64,000 nt of DNA from Methylococcales bacterium. Its GTDB lineage: Bacteria; Pseudomonadota; Gammaproteobacteria; Methylococcales; Methylomonadaceae. Positions within the stretch are counted from its first letter, which is position 1, and each line of letters opens with the position of its first letter. Below, one piece after another: positions 52,935-61,578 of the stretch. The notes under the pieces were generated by a model. The model did no database searches and was not told the DNA's origin. It was given only the letters and a program-made list of their open reading frames with translations. The translations under genes and the position numbers were made by a program. Location of the stretch: contig JAPLRR010000086.1 of assembly GCA_026399075.1 (NCBI GenBank), forward strand, positions 1-64,000, given 5' to 3'.

Positions 52935-55731
52935 AAGCTGGATGACCTAGGGCAAGTCGGAAGCCGATGTAGTGGATGCGGAGCACTGGCGTGCCGTCGT
53001 AACGGCTAGCAGAACGAGTGTCCTCGGCGCAGTTAAGCCAAGAACCGCCACGCAGGACACGGGCAGCATCTGTTGCGGAGCCTAGCGGGTCGGTCACAGC
53101 CCCGCTAGTATAGGAACCATAAGCATCTTGGCACCATTCCCAGACATTGCCGTGCATTTCATACAAGCCCCACAGATTAGGTGGATAGCTTTTAACCGCG
53201 GCGGTTGCTTCAATCGCCCCATCACCCCACTTATCCCAATCATCCCAAGTGCCACGGTAATTGACCTTGCTTAAAGCCAATTCACCCGCAAAATTAAAGC
53301 TACCTGTCGTCCCTGCCCGACACGCGTACTCCCATTCGGCTTCACTGGGTAAGCGTAGTTGAAGCTCGGGCTGTTTTTGGTTTAAGCGTTTTATCATAAC
53401 TTGGATGTCCTTCCAACTCACGTTCTCCACGGGAAGGCTATCGCCTTTAAACTCACTAGGGTTGATGCCCATCACGGCTGACCAAACGGCTTGGGTACAA
53501 GCCGTATCCGCCAACCAATAGCCACTACTTAGGCACACGCGATGGCGGGTTTCATCGTTCCTCCGCCCTGGCTCATCTTCGGGTGACCCCATCCAAAACC
53601 CGCTGGGTGGTATCCAGCGTAACCGTTGGGGTATACCTGCCAAGCGCACATCGGTGTAGAGTCCGTAGGCATCGCGGCCTGCGCTATCTGCCCACTCAGG
53701 TTTTAGGCTGCTGCTGTCGGGTAGGGTATCGTGCCAAAACCCGCGTAATACGCCTTGTTGTGCCGATACTACGGGCGGATGCCAATACCAGCGGTAAACC
53801 TGCCCTGCCGCATTTTGGGTTTCGCAATATACACCGTGGCTGTCCACACCTTGCACACTGGCCCAATCCGGTTTATCGGCTTGCACGTCTAAGCTAAGCT
53901 GTTGTGTGCCTAGGTTTAACAGGTGTTCGCCTAGCGGTAAGCTAAACTGATACGGCAGGTCGTGTTCTAGGTTTAGGGTGAGGGTTTGCGTGGCCTTATC
54001 GGCGTCAGGGTAGCTAAGGGTCAGGTGGTTCGTGTTAAGGTTAAAGTGGATGATGGCGGGTGGCTGCGCCCAGTCACTAGACACTGCTTGGGTGCTTAGG
54101 GCTAGCAGCGGCCCTGATTGTTTGAGTGTTACTGTATACGCTTGGGTATGGCGGCTTATATAGGGCAATAGGTCTTTAGGATTAACGCCATCAGGCCAGG
54201 CTATCGGTGTGCCTAAGCGTTGGTGTTGGCGTTGCTTCGCCATTGCCAGCAAGGCTTTATAGGGTTCGCTGGGCTGGCTGCTGGTGGGTTGCCGGGTTAA
54301 ATAGCGTTGCGCCCAATGTTCTAAGCCTGCGTGGTCGGGATGCTGTTGGTAGGTTTTAGCCAGCATCTTCATAAAGTTGTCGGTGGCAACGGCAATGTCC
54401 TCTGGCAAGCTAACGCCTAAACCGATTAGGTTGTGCATGGCTTCAAAATACAGTTCGTCCGGCTGTTGGGCGTGATAAACCCCTAGCCGTTCGACTAGTT
54501 GCGCTTGTTGTAGGGCGGGCAATAGCGTGTAGTGCGATAAAAATTCAGCTTGATAGTCGGCACGGTAGCTGGCGTGCCAGCCCCATTCATCGTCTTGGGC
54601 ATTGATGGCGGGGTGTTGCCAGAAAGCGGCTTCGTCGCTGACATCACAGCTGTTTGCGGGTAATAGCTGGCGCACGGCGCGTAACAAGCCCAAATTACCG
54701 CGCACAGCGGGAAACACTAAGGCCAATAGCCGTGCCGTACTATCAATAGGCATGTCGGTTGGCGGTTCGGCGGGGGCTAACACGGGTTTGAGGGTACTGT
54801 TATCATCCCAAATAATGCAATCAAAATACGCCAACAAGCGCGGGTCTAGCTGCCGATGGGCGACGGGCAGCAACACTACGGGGCGGATCGCGTGGCGTTG
54901 GAGATGTTGCCCAAACCCCAGCCACGCGTACAGGCTGCGCCGCGATTGGCTATGCAGCCCCAAATCGCTCAGAATGAACAGCGGCGTGTCGGCTTCGGGG
55001 TAAGCCCACGGCTGGCTGCTGGCGAGTCCGGCATGATAGACACTGACGTTAGCGCCGGGCTGGTCTTCGATAAATGCCACGCTTAAGCCTTCGTCACCGC
55101 GCCAAACGTGCAGTTGTTGGACTACGCGCAAAAAATCGTGGCGATAAGGGTAGTTGCTGTCGTTGATGTCGATTAACACGCGCAGGTTTGGCGACCAGGT
55201 CATGCGTGTGCAGCGAGGGATGGTGCGAATTTGTTGGCCTAGGCTGACGCGTTTGACCAGCGTTTTAATGTCGGGTTTGTGGCTGGCGACGCGGCGGCTT
55301 AACACGCGCAGCAAGCTGGGCAATAAGCGCGACCACGGCACTAAGGGCGGATAAACCGGGATTACGCGGTGGGCTGGTGGGATGCAGGTTTCTCGTAGTT
55401 CAAAATAACTGGGGCTGGCTTCGGCTAGCCACTGGGGCTGTGCTGGTGCGGGTTCGGTATCGCCGGGGCTGATGTCGGTCAGCCGATAATACGCGGGGGT
55501 TTGGGCGGCTGACTTATCGCTAGTGGGCGCGGGAACTGGCGGTGTATAGGCGGGTGGCGCGGTGGGGCTTAAGGATTCAGGCTGTTCTTGCGGGGCTGGT
55601 TTGGGTGTTTTTGGGTCTGGGCTAAAACCCAATAATGCCGCCGATTGGCTGAATGAGCCGTCGGTGATACTGTGCAGACACCATAACAAATCTGCACGAT
55701 AGAGTCGGCTATTGGGCTGTCTAGCGTCCAT
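52933..55731 (-). CDS. SAV_2336-like/FGE fusion protein B, candidate DGR target
   Basis: This 932-residue protein starts at MDARQPNSRLYRADLL, overlapping the MoxR gene end. Residues to about 130 are Pro/Ala-rich linker. Residues 150-500 form a SAV_2336/vWA-like domain (LRVLIDINDSNYPYRHDFL; TPLFILSDLGLHSQSRRSLYAWLGFG). A beta-rich central part follows. The C-terminal 200 residues are an FGE/C-lectin domain (SGFWMGSPEDEPGRRNDETRH; LPVENVSWKDIQVMIKRLN; GLYEMHGNVWEWCQDAYG; RVLRGGSW...GFRLALGH). The putative variable region is between RGGSW and GFRLA. With the preceding ATPase, this resembles bacterial conflict systems with a vWA-MoxR core. Confidence 0.78.
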   Translation of the reverse strand: MDARQPNSRLYRADLLWCLHSITDGSFSQSAALLGFSPDPKTPKPAPQEQPESLSPTAPPAYTPPVPAPTSDKSAAQTPAYYRLTDISPGDTEPAPAQPQWLAEASPSYFELRETCIPPAHRVIPVYPPLVPWSRLLPSLLRVLSRRVASHKPDIKTLVKRVSLGQQIRTIPRCTRMTWSPNLRVLIDINDSNYPYRHDFLRVVQQLHVWRGDEGLSVAFIEDQPGANVSVYHAGLASSQPWAYPEADTPLFILSDLGLHSQSRRSLYAWLGFGQHLQRHAIRPVVLLPVAHRQLDPRLLAYFDCIIWDDNSTLKPVLAPAEPPTDMPIDSTARLLALVFPAVRGNLGLLRAVRQLLPANSCDVSDEAAFWQHPAINAQDDEWGWHASYRADYQAEFLSHYTLLPALQQAQLVERLGVYHAQQPDELYFEAMHNLIGLGVSLPEDIAVATDNFMKMLAKTYQQHPDHAGLEHWAQRYLTRQPTSSQPSEPYKALLAMAKQRQHQRLGTPIAWPDGVNPKDLLPYISRHTQAYTVTLKQSGPLLALSTQAVSSDWAQPPAIIHFNLNTNHLTLSYPDADKATQTLTLNLEHDLPYQFSLPLGEHLLNLGTQQLSLDVQADKPDWASVQGVDSHGVYCETQNAAGQVYRWYWHPPVVSAQQGVLRGFWHDTLPDSSSLKPEWADSAGRDAYGLYTDVRLAGIPQRLRWIPPSGFWMGSPEDEPGRRNDETRHRVCLSSGYWLADTACTQAVWSAVMGINPSEFKGDSLPVENVSWKDIQVMIKRLNQKQPELQLRLPSEAEWEYACRAGTTGSFNFAGELALSKVNYRGTWDDWDKWGDGAIEATAAVKSYPPNLWGLYEMHGNVWEWCQDAYGSYTSGAVTDPLGSATDAARVLRGGSWLNCAEDTRSASRYDGTPVLRIHYIGFRLALGHPA
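52951..53040 (-). other. Putative DGR variable region B
   Basis: Thirty codons from TGG to CTT GCC, the same length as region A. Fourteen of the 20 differing codons are NNC (AAC, TGC, GCC, GAC, AGC, TAC, GAC, GGC and others), as expected from AAC templates mutated at the two adenines. Invariant codons frame the changes as in A. Confidence 0.7.
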
Positions 55732-56725
55732 AGGCTTTGGGGTATTTGACAAAGGTAAAGTCGGCGATTTTTTCCAGCATAGCTTCTTGTTCGGCATCGC
55801 CAGTGCCTAACACCGACAAGGCCCTGAGCATGTCCAAATATTCGGCTTGCCCGGGCAGATTGGTGATGCCATGGCGTTTGGCTTCGGTGCGGTCTTTATA
55901 TAATTGCTGGGCGGCTAGGGTGCAAATGTTTTTGGAGCAGTGTTTGCCGTAATGCAATAAGCCGCGCTGGATCATTTTGGCTTTAAATGCGTCCTCGTCG
56001 GCGGGCAATTCCAAATTCAGCACCAAGCAACGGCGGACAAACGCGGCGGGCAGTTCGCGCTCTTCGTTAGTTGTGATAATGACTAACGGTGGCACGTTGT
56101 TGTTGCCGCCAACCGTGGTGTTTAGCCACGGGATGCGGATCGCGTTATTGCCCAAGATTTCCAGCAAGCCGTTGGGCAATTCGGCATTGGCTTTGTCGAT
56201 TTCATCGATCAACAATACACTGCCATGTTCGGCTTGCCAGCCTTCGGGTTGCTCGGGGATGTTGAGTTGGTATTGGCTGGCGCTATACACAGTGTCGGCG
56301 GATTGCCAACATAAGGCCCACCATAAGGGGCCGGGCGATACATAGCGTTTGCTGTCTAAGGTCGCTTTACGTTGCTTAGCGGTACTGTGCCCCGACAAGG
56401 ATTGCACTTCCGCCAAACGGGCAACGGCATCAAACCGCCACAGCAAGTCTTGGCTTTCGGTGTGGGCAGTTATCACGTCATAAACAAACAAACGCTTAAG
56501 GACTATCGCCGCCGCCCTCGCCAATTGGCTTTTGCCCGTGCCGGGATCGCCACGCAACAATAAAGGCCGACGCGCCGCCAAGGCGGTTTTTAAGGCGTTC
56601 AGGCTGTCGGCATCAAATTCATGATGGGCTTCGGGCCAAGAGCCGTGAGCTTCCAAGGGGATAGTGGTTAAGCCGTTGAGTTTGGCGATGTCTTGGATGA
56701 TTTGATTTTGGATGGCGTTGGTCAT
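55721..56725 (-). CDS. MoxR-type AAA+ ATPase
   Basis: The 334-residue ATPase has Walker A LLLRGDPGTGKSQLARAA, Walker B HGSVLLIDEIDKANAELPNGLLEIL, sensor 1 PPLVIITTNEERELP, and an arginine finger region AFVRRCLVLNLELP. It belongs to the MoxR group, chaperone-like ATPases that work with vWA-type proteins. It overlaps the next gene by 11 bp and so is made with the SAV_2336/FGE protein, its natural partner. A 149-bp inverted repeat lies between it and the TIR gene upstream. Confidence 0.9.
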   Translation of the reverse strand: MTNAIQNQIIQDIAKLNGLTTIPLEAHGSWPEAHHEFDADSLNALKTALAARRPLLLRGDPGTGKSQLARAAAIVLKRLFVYDVITAHTESQDLLWRFDAVARLAEVQSLSGHSTAKQRKATLDSKRYVSPGPLWWALCWQSADTVYSASQYQLNIPEQPEGWQAEHGSVLLIDEIDKANAELPNGLLEILGNNAIRIPWLNTTVGGNNNVPPLVIITTNEERELPAAFVRRCLVLNLELPADEDAFKAKMIQRGLLHYGKHCSKNICTLAAQQLYKDRTEAKRHGITNLPGQAEYLDMLRALSVLGTGDAEQEAMLEKIADFTFVKYPKAYGR

Positions 56726-56775
56726 AGGGGTTTAGGTTGTGTGTGGTTAAGAGTTGCTGTGCAGGTCGCCAAGCC

Positions 56776-56924
56776 GGAGTGTAACGGCTTTAGACGTTGC
56801 TGTGCACACTGCGAAACCTTGGGCACAAAGGCTAATGCCCTCAGGCTGAACCATCTCTGCGGTTTTAAACGCTGTAGCCATGGTTTTATTGCGGACACGG
56901 CAACGTCTAAAGCCGTTGCACTCC
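56776..56924. repeat. 149-bp inverted repeat between TIR and MoxR genes
   Basis: The 29-bp arms GGAGTGTAACGGCTTTAGAC(GTTGCTGTG) and their inverse at 56896-56924 differ at two positions. The interior of about 90 bases contains further short inverted segments. It could be a MITE or a structured RNA/DNA element. Confidence 0.7.
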
Positions 56925-56956
56925 AGCAGTCCAGCTGCACTGTGGACAATGTCCGG

Positions 56957-58465
56957 CTATTGGTCTGGGTTTGCTGAGGGATGTTTGCCATTAAAAGTAT
57001 TCACGATTTCGTAAAAACGATAAATTTCAGCTTCAAGGTCTTCATCACTCGCCAGATAGGTTGCCGAGTGCTGGCTATTGTTTAACACAATGATAGGCAG
57101 TTCGGGGATGGCTAGCAAAAGTTCTTCCCGCGTTTCAGGACATTTTAACGGGGAATTGCTTGTGTCTTCAGGGCAAATCGATACGACCAAATAATAGTTC
57201 TTTTTCAGCCTATCATCTGCCGTGAGTTCGCTTTTTATCTGCCGACGTAAACGATTAAGGTCATAAGAATCTAAGGTTTCGATGGGGAAAACCTTAGGCC
57301 ATAATTTTTTGCCTATGCAATCCACTATATTGGCTTTAATTCCTGGTTCCAGCTCTTCCCCTGGTTCAAATCTAGTCGCATGTTTGCCTACTATCTTGGC
57401 GCTTTTGGTCATGTATTGGGGATAACTTTGCAAGCCATGGGCAGTAGCCACTTCGGCACTTAAATATGTTGTTTGGCCTAAGGTTTTTATACCCGCTGAT
57501 TGCTTAAAGACACCATCCTGCAAGCGTTCGGCATCGGAAAGGCTGATCGCCAATAATGACAGGGTGTGCAATAGATGCTCGGCATGGTTAATCAGGTCAT
57601 GGGCCGCCTTAAAGTCTTGCTTATGCTCGTATCCCGATAAAATATCGCGCAATACAATCCTCAAATTACTGAAAATTTTGACTTTTTGCTGTTCCAATTG
57701 CCCTAAGAGTTTCTCGCCCAATTGTGCAGCTGTCGTTTCCGGGGGTAAACGGTGCTGTTTTATAAAGGCTTGCTGTAAGTCAGTTGCCAAGGAAAAGGTT
57801 TTCACTACTTCGTTTAATAGCTCCTGACGAAATTCCACCACATTGATCAAATAATCTGAATCTGGGGATGGCTTGGCCTCGTCACTCAGGATGTCGGCTG
57901 ATTTGCTTGGGGAGAATTTGTCCAGCAATTGGCTGTAGTTGTGGTTTTTAAGCGCGGCTAAATCGGTGGTCATCCGATCTGATAAGAAGGTGATAAATCC
58001 TTCTATATTTTGTGAAAAATCCCTGTAGTTATTGGCCCGTTTTTGCAAATTTGTGGCTGTACCTTGGGGCAAATCCTTTATTTGTTCTTGTGTTTTAGTC
58101 CATTTTTTATGCCAAAGTTTTATCAAACGTGCTTGAAATTTAGCATCGTCGAATTTGCAATCATCCGCAATCAGCACTTGGGTGCGTTCTCTAACATTCT
58201 TTTCTCTAAAAATATTCAACAGCTCATACATACAGTATTCGCTTTCAAAATACGGCTTGCTGATTATGATAATGATGTTTTCGCCCTTACTTAACACATC
58301 CATAAATTCGATAAGCGAATCACCGTGGGTGAGCGTATTGACATCCCGGATTAATTCAATGCCACGCGCTTGGCAAAGTTTGCCCAATGTATCGACAATT
58401 TGGGTTTGGGATTCTATTTCATGTTCATAGGACACAAACACTTTAACGGTTTTTTCCACAGCCAA
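56957..58465 (-). CDS. TIR-domain protein
   Basis: The 502-residue protein has an N-terminal TIR domain: KVFVSYEHEIESQTQIVDTL, GIELIRDVNTLTHGDSLIEFMDVLSKG, IIIIISKPYFESEYCMYELLNIF. Cys78 and Glu81 (in SEYCMYE) fit the position of the catalytic glutamate of TIR NAD glycohydrolases. The middle and C-terminal parts (LRIVLRDILSGYEHKQDFKAAHDLINHAEHLL; YYLVVSICPEDTSNSP; IIVLNNSQ) have no recognised family. It probably degrades NAD as a suicide effector; that is inferred. It lies upstream of the MoxR gene on the same strand. Confidence 0.8.
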   Translation of the reverse strand: MAVEKTVKVFVSYEHEIESQTQIVDTLGKLCQARGIELIRDVNTLTHGDSLIEFMDVLSKGENIIIIISKPYFESEYCMYELLNIFREKNVRERTQVLIADDCKFDDAKFQARLIKLWHKKWTKTQEQIKDLPQGTATNLQKRANNYRDFSQNIEGFITFLSDRMTTDLAALKNHNYSQLLDKFSPSKSADILSDEAKPSPDSDYLINVVEFRQELLNEVVKTFSLATDLQQAFIKQHRLPPETTAAQLGEKLLGQLEQQKVKIFSNLRIVLRDILSGYEHKQDFKAAHDLINHAEHLLHTLSLLAISLSDAERLQDGVFKQSAGIKTLGQTTYLSAEVATAHGLQSYPQYMTKSAKIVGKHATRFEPGEELEPGIKANIVDCIGKKLWPKVFPIETLDSYDLNRLRRQIKSELTADDRLKKNYYLVVSICPEDTSNSPLKCPETREELLLAIPELPIIVLNNSQHSATYLASDEDLEAEIYRFYEIVNTFNGKHPSANPDQ

Positions 58466-58634
58466 TTCCAGTTACATCAATTAGGTTTACCTAAAGGATA
58501 GTAGAGTCACAAAAATCTGTAAACCCATAGCAACTATTTGTTTGGCGGTGGTGCGGGGGATTTTTGGTGCGGGATTGTTGGCAGAAAGCCCAGAGGGATT
58601 GGGGACGGGCAATGACAGAAAAAATTGGTGTCGT

Positions 58635-58662
58635 GTAGATGCGGATAAATCCGCACCTACAA
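58635..58662. repeat. Short REP palindrome
   Basis: GTAGATGCGGAT-AA-ATCCGCACCTAC forms a 12-bp hairpin with one mismatch, a common REP type. It lies downstream of the alpha-E gene on the minus strand. Confidence 0.6.
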
Positions 58663-58706
58663 GTTTATGGGCAGGTATTGGTGGAGATGTTTTTTAGGTT
58701 TACCCC

Positions 58707-59645
58707 TTATTCAGCCAAATCCCGCAAAAACCAATTTTCTGCGATTTGTCCATGCAAGCCGCCCAGCTTGTTTTGCAGGCCATCCAAAATGCTGCGCAAT
58801 TGGGCTTGGGTGGTTTGCCGGGTGTCTATGGCTTGCACATAGCTTTCCAGTTCGACGATGGTTAACGGCAAATCGTTATGGTTAGGCAAGTTGTTGATAC
58901 ATTCGGACATGGCGGCTATGCAGCAACCCACCGAGCGCGGCAAATTGGTGTCCAGCAACAAAAAATTCAGCACGTCATCGCCTTTTACCCGGCTGTGCAT
59001 TTGCTGGCGGTACATCAACAGCGCATTTAAGGCTTTTAAGATATTCATCCATAATATCGTTTCGTATTGGCGCAGTTCTTCACTACGGGATTCTGACAAC
59101 AGCAAGGAGGCCAAATCCAAAATACGGCTGGTCATATCCGCCCGTTCTATATTCCGCCCCAAGCGGATGAAGCGGTAGGGATGGTTGTGGCTCATATAGC
59201 CCGACAACAAGCCGGTAAAGCGTTGGCAACCTTTGAGTATTTCATTGAGGAACAATACGCGGCTGCGGCGGTTCATCACATTGTCCAAGTTGTTTTTGGC
59301 AAACAAATACATTTCATTGACTTGTTCCCACGCTTCGTCAGGCAATAACTCGCGTGAGGTGCGGATATTTTCCCGGGCGGCGGTTAATGATGAAAACAAT
59401 GAGCCTTGATAAGTCGGGTCTGCCAATAAAAATTTGGCGATGTTGCGTTCATTGGCGACGTTATTCCGTTCATAGAATTCCTGTTCCGAGGCATTGATCA
59501 ATATCAATTGCTTCCAGCCCATTTCCACGCCCATCGGCAAGTCCATCAGTAAATTCATGTGGACACTGACCAGCCTGGCAATGTTTTCTGTGCGTTCCAA
59601 GTAACGTGCTAGCCAATACAGGCGTTCTGCTGAGCGAGATAACAT
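58707..59645 (-). CDS. Alpha-E domain protein
   Basis: The 312-residue all-helical protein begins MLSRSAERLYWLARYLERTENIARL, the classic start of the alpha-E family (COG2307). Other marks are NMNILKALNALLMYRQ-type helices and SVGCCIAAMSECINNLPNH. It always accompanies a circularly permuted ATP-grasp protein; the pair is thought to make or modify a peptide, substrate unknown. It overlaps its partner by one base. The usual transglutaminase gene is absent from the window side seen. Confidence 0.93.
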   Translation of the reverse strand: MLSRSAERLYWLARYLERTENIARLVSVHMNLLMDLPMGVEMGWKQLILINASEQEFYERNNVANERNIAKFLLADPTYQGSLFSSLTAARENIRTSRELLPDEAWEQVNEMYLFAKNNLDNVMNRRSRVLFLNEILKGCQRFTGLLSGYMSHNHPYRFIRLGRNIERADMTSRILDLASLLLSESRSEELRQYETILWMNILKALNALLMYRQQMHSRVKGDDVLNFLLLDTNLPRSVGCCIAAMSECINNLPNHNDLPLTIVELESYVQAIDTRQTTQAQLRSILDGLQNKLGGLHGQIAENWFLRDLAE

Positions 59646-61096
59646 TAGCTGTCCTCCATATTAATAATCCAAGTGTCTTTACTGCCACCCCCTTGTGAAG
59701 AATTGACCACTAAGGAGCCTTTTTTTAATGCGACCCGGGTTAAGCCACCCGCCGTGACAAAGGTATTTTCGCCTTGCAAAATAAACGGGCGCAGATCAAT
59801 ATGGCGCGGCTCCAGCTTACCTTTGCACAGGGTTGGTGCAGTTGAGATGGACAAGGTCGGTTGTGCGATATAATTGCGCGGATCATTTTTGATAATCTGC
59901 CGGAAGCTCTCGACCTCTTTTGCTGTGGCATGGGGCCCCACCAGCATCCCATAGCCGCCAGACTCATTGGCGGGCTTGACGACCAACTCGGCCAGATGTT
60001 CCATCACATATTCCAAATGGTCTGGGTTACTGCACAAATACGTCGGCACATTCGGCAGTATCGGTTCTTCATTCAGATAGTAACGGATCATGTCCGGCAC
60101 ATAGGCATAAACGACTTTATCATCGGCAACGCCCGCTCCCGGTGCATTTGCCAAGGCGACATTGCCAGCTTTCCAAGCACGCATCAAGCCAGGCACACCA
60201 AGGGTAGAATCTTTGCGGAACACTTCCGGATCAAGAAAATCATCATCGATGCGCCGATAAATGACATCTACCTTTTCCAGCCCTTCAATGGTGCGCATAT
60301 AGACGCAATCATCGTCGTTGACCACCAAGTCATTGCCCTCAACCAGTTGCACGCCCATTTGCTGCGCCAAATAGGCGTGTTCAAAGTACGCCGAATTGTA
60401 AATGCCGGGGGTCAACACCACGCAGGTGACAGGGCCATCTTGGTGCGGGGCGATCGACAGCAGCATGTCATGTAGGTGCGTGGGGTAATCATCAATCGGC
60501 AAAATGTCGATGTCTTGCAACAGTTCCGGGAAAACCCGCTTAGTAATGACGCGGTTTTCGAGCATGTAGGACACGCCGGAAGGCACGCGCAGATTGTCTT
60601 CCAGCACATACATGATGCCGTCTTTGTCGCGCACCAAGTCAGTGCCACAAATATTGGCCCACACATTATGGCGGGGCTGCATACCCACGCATTCTTTGCG
60701 GAAGTTTTTTGAGCTGTTGATGATTTCACTCGGCATTTTGCCGGCCTTGATGAATTCCTGCCCGCTATAGACATCGCTAATAAAACAATTTAGTGCCGTA
60801 AGGCGTTGTTTTAGGCCTTTTTCTATTATCCGCCATTCCCTGGCATCAATGATGCGCGGGATAATGTCGAAAGGCCAGGCACGGTCGATATTGCCCTCAT
60901 CGCTATAGACCGTAAAGCTAATGCCCATTTCCATAATGGCCAGTTCGGCGGCGATTTTACGTTTGTCTATGTCTTCTTTTTTAAGCGAATCCAAATATTG
61001 GCACAATCGGTGGCTAACTGGGCGCGATTGAAATTCAGAATACATTAGCTCGTCGTAAGCTATGTCAGTTTTATAGTTTTTCCAGATCGATTTCAT
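59645..61096 (-). CDS. Circularly permuted type 2 ATP-grasp protein
   Basis: The 483-residue protein has the COG2308 signature: FPFDIIPRII-like start (RAWPFDIIPRIIDAREWRIIEKGLKQRL), GTDLVRDKDGIMYVLEDNLRVPSGVSYMLENR, YRRIDDDFLDPEVFR, LANAPGAGVADDK and LVVKPANESGGYGML. It is an ATP-dependent ligase-type enzyme expected to form amide bonds in a peptide. It is the first gene of the pair with the alpha-E protein. The start has a weak ribosome binding site. Confidence 0.93.
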   Translation of the reverse strand: MKSIWKNYKTDIAYDELMYSEFQSRPVSHRLCQYLDSLKKEDIDKRKIAAELAIMEMGISFTVYSDEGNIDRAWPFDIIPRIIDAREWRIIEKGLKQRLTALNCFISDVYSGQEFIKAGKMPSEIINSSKNFRKECVGMQPRHNVWANICGTDLVRDKDGIMYVLEDNLRVPSGVSYMLENRVITKRVFPELLQDIDILPIDDYPTHLHDMLLSIAPHQDGPVTCVVLTPGIYNSAYFEHAYLAQQMGVQLVEGNDLVVNDDDCVYMRTIEGLEKVDVIYRRIDDDFLDPEVFRKDSTLGVPGLMRAWKAGNVALANAPGAGVADDKVVYAYVPDMIRYYLNEEPILPNVPTYLCSNPDHLEYVMEHLAELVVKPANESGGYGMLVGPHATAKEVESFRQIIKNDPRNYIAQPTLSISTAPTLCKGKLEPRHIDLRPFILQGENTFVTAGGLTRVALKKGSLVVNSSQGGGSKDTWIINMEDS

Positions 61097-61578
61097 GGCA
61101 CGTCACTATTGATGTTTAGTTTAAAAAAATTAAGCATGATTAATGCCATATTTAAATTATCAGGTTTTGAGGGAAATTTATGCCCTATCGATTGCCTAAT
61201 TTTAATGTGTGGTGATCTAGCCTCAGCTGCAATTCCTGTTATCGTCGGCCAAACCCAGATTCTGACATGGACAACTGCCCCTTAGTTTAAGCTAACGGCC
61301 AATTATTTACTGATAATTAGCGAGGTATTTACGGTAAAGGCGGGCTCAACCCCGGCTGACTCTGCTTTCCACCACCTTTGCAGGCCATCCCTAACGGAAG
61401 AAGCTGTAATGGGATTACTGATTAGCGGGTGCACTTGGATAAGCCGTGGTTTTTACCCACCTCCGTACATCCACAAATAAGCCAAAACCCTAGAAAATTT
61501 AATCAAAGTATCCTATTACTCTTATTTTTTTTATGTTATCTTTGCCAGTATAAGTTAGACACTAAACGGGCTAAAAAA
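61097..61578. other. Intergenic region
   Basis: About 480 bp between divergent genes. A long upstream extension of the poly-threonine gene frame runs through here from 61429 but starts with no export signal or conserved residues; I do not regard it as coding. No other feature was found. Confidence 0.4.

Noticed and set aside
56722-56991. Frame over the inverted repeat between TIR and MoxR genes
   Set aside because: Its coding would consist of the palindrome arms; the structure explains the open frame.
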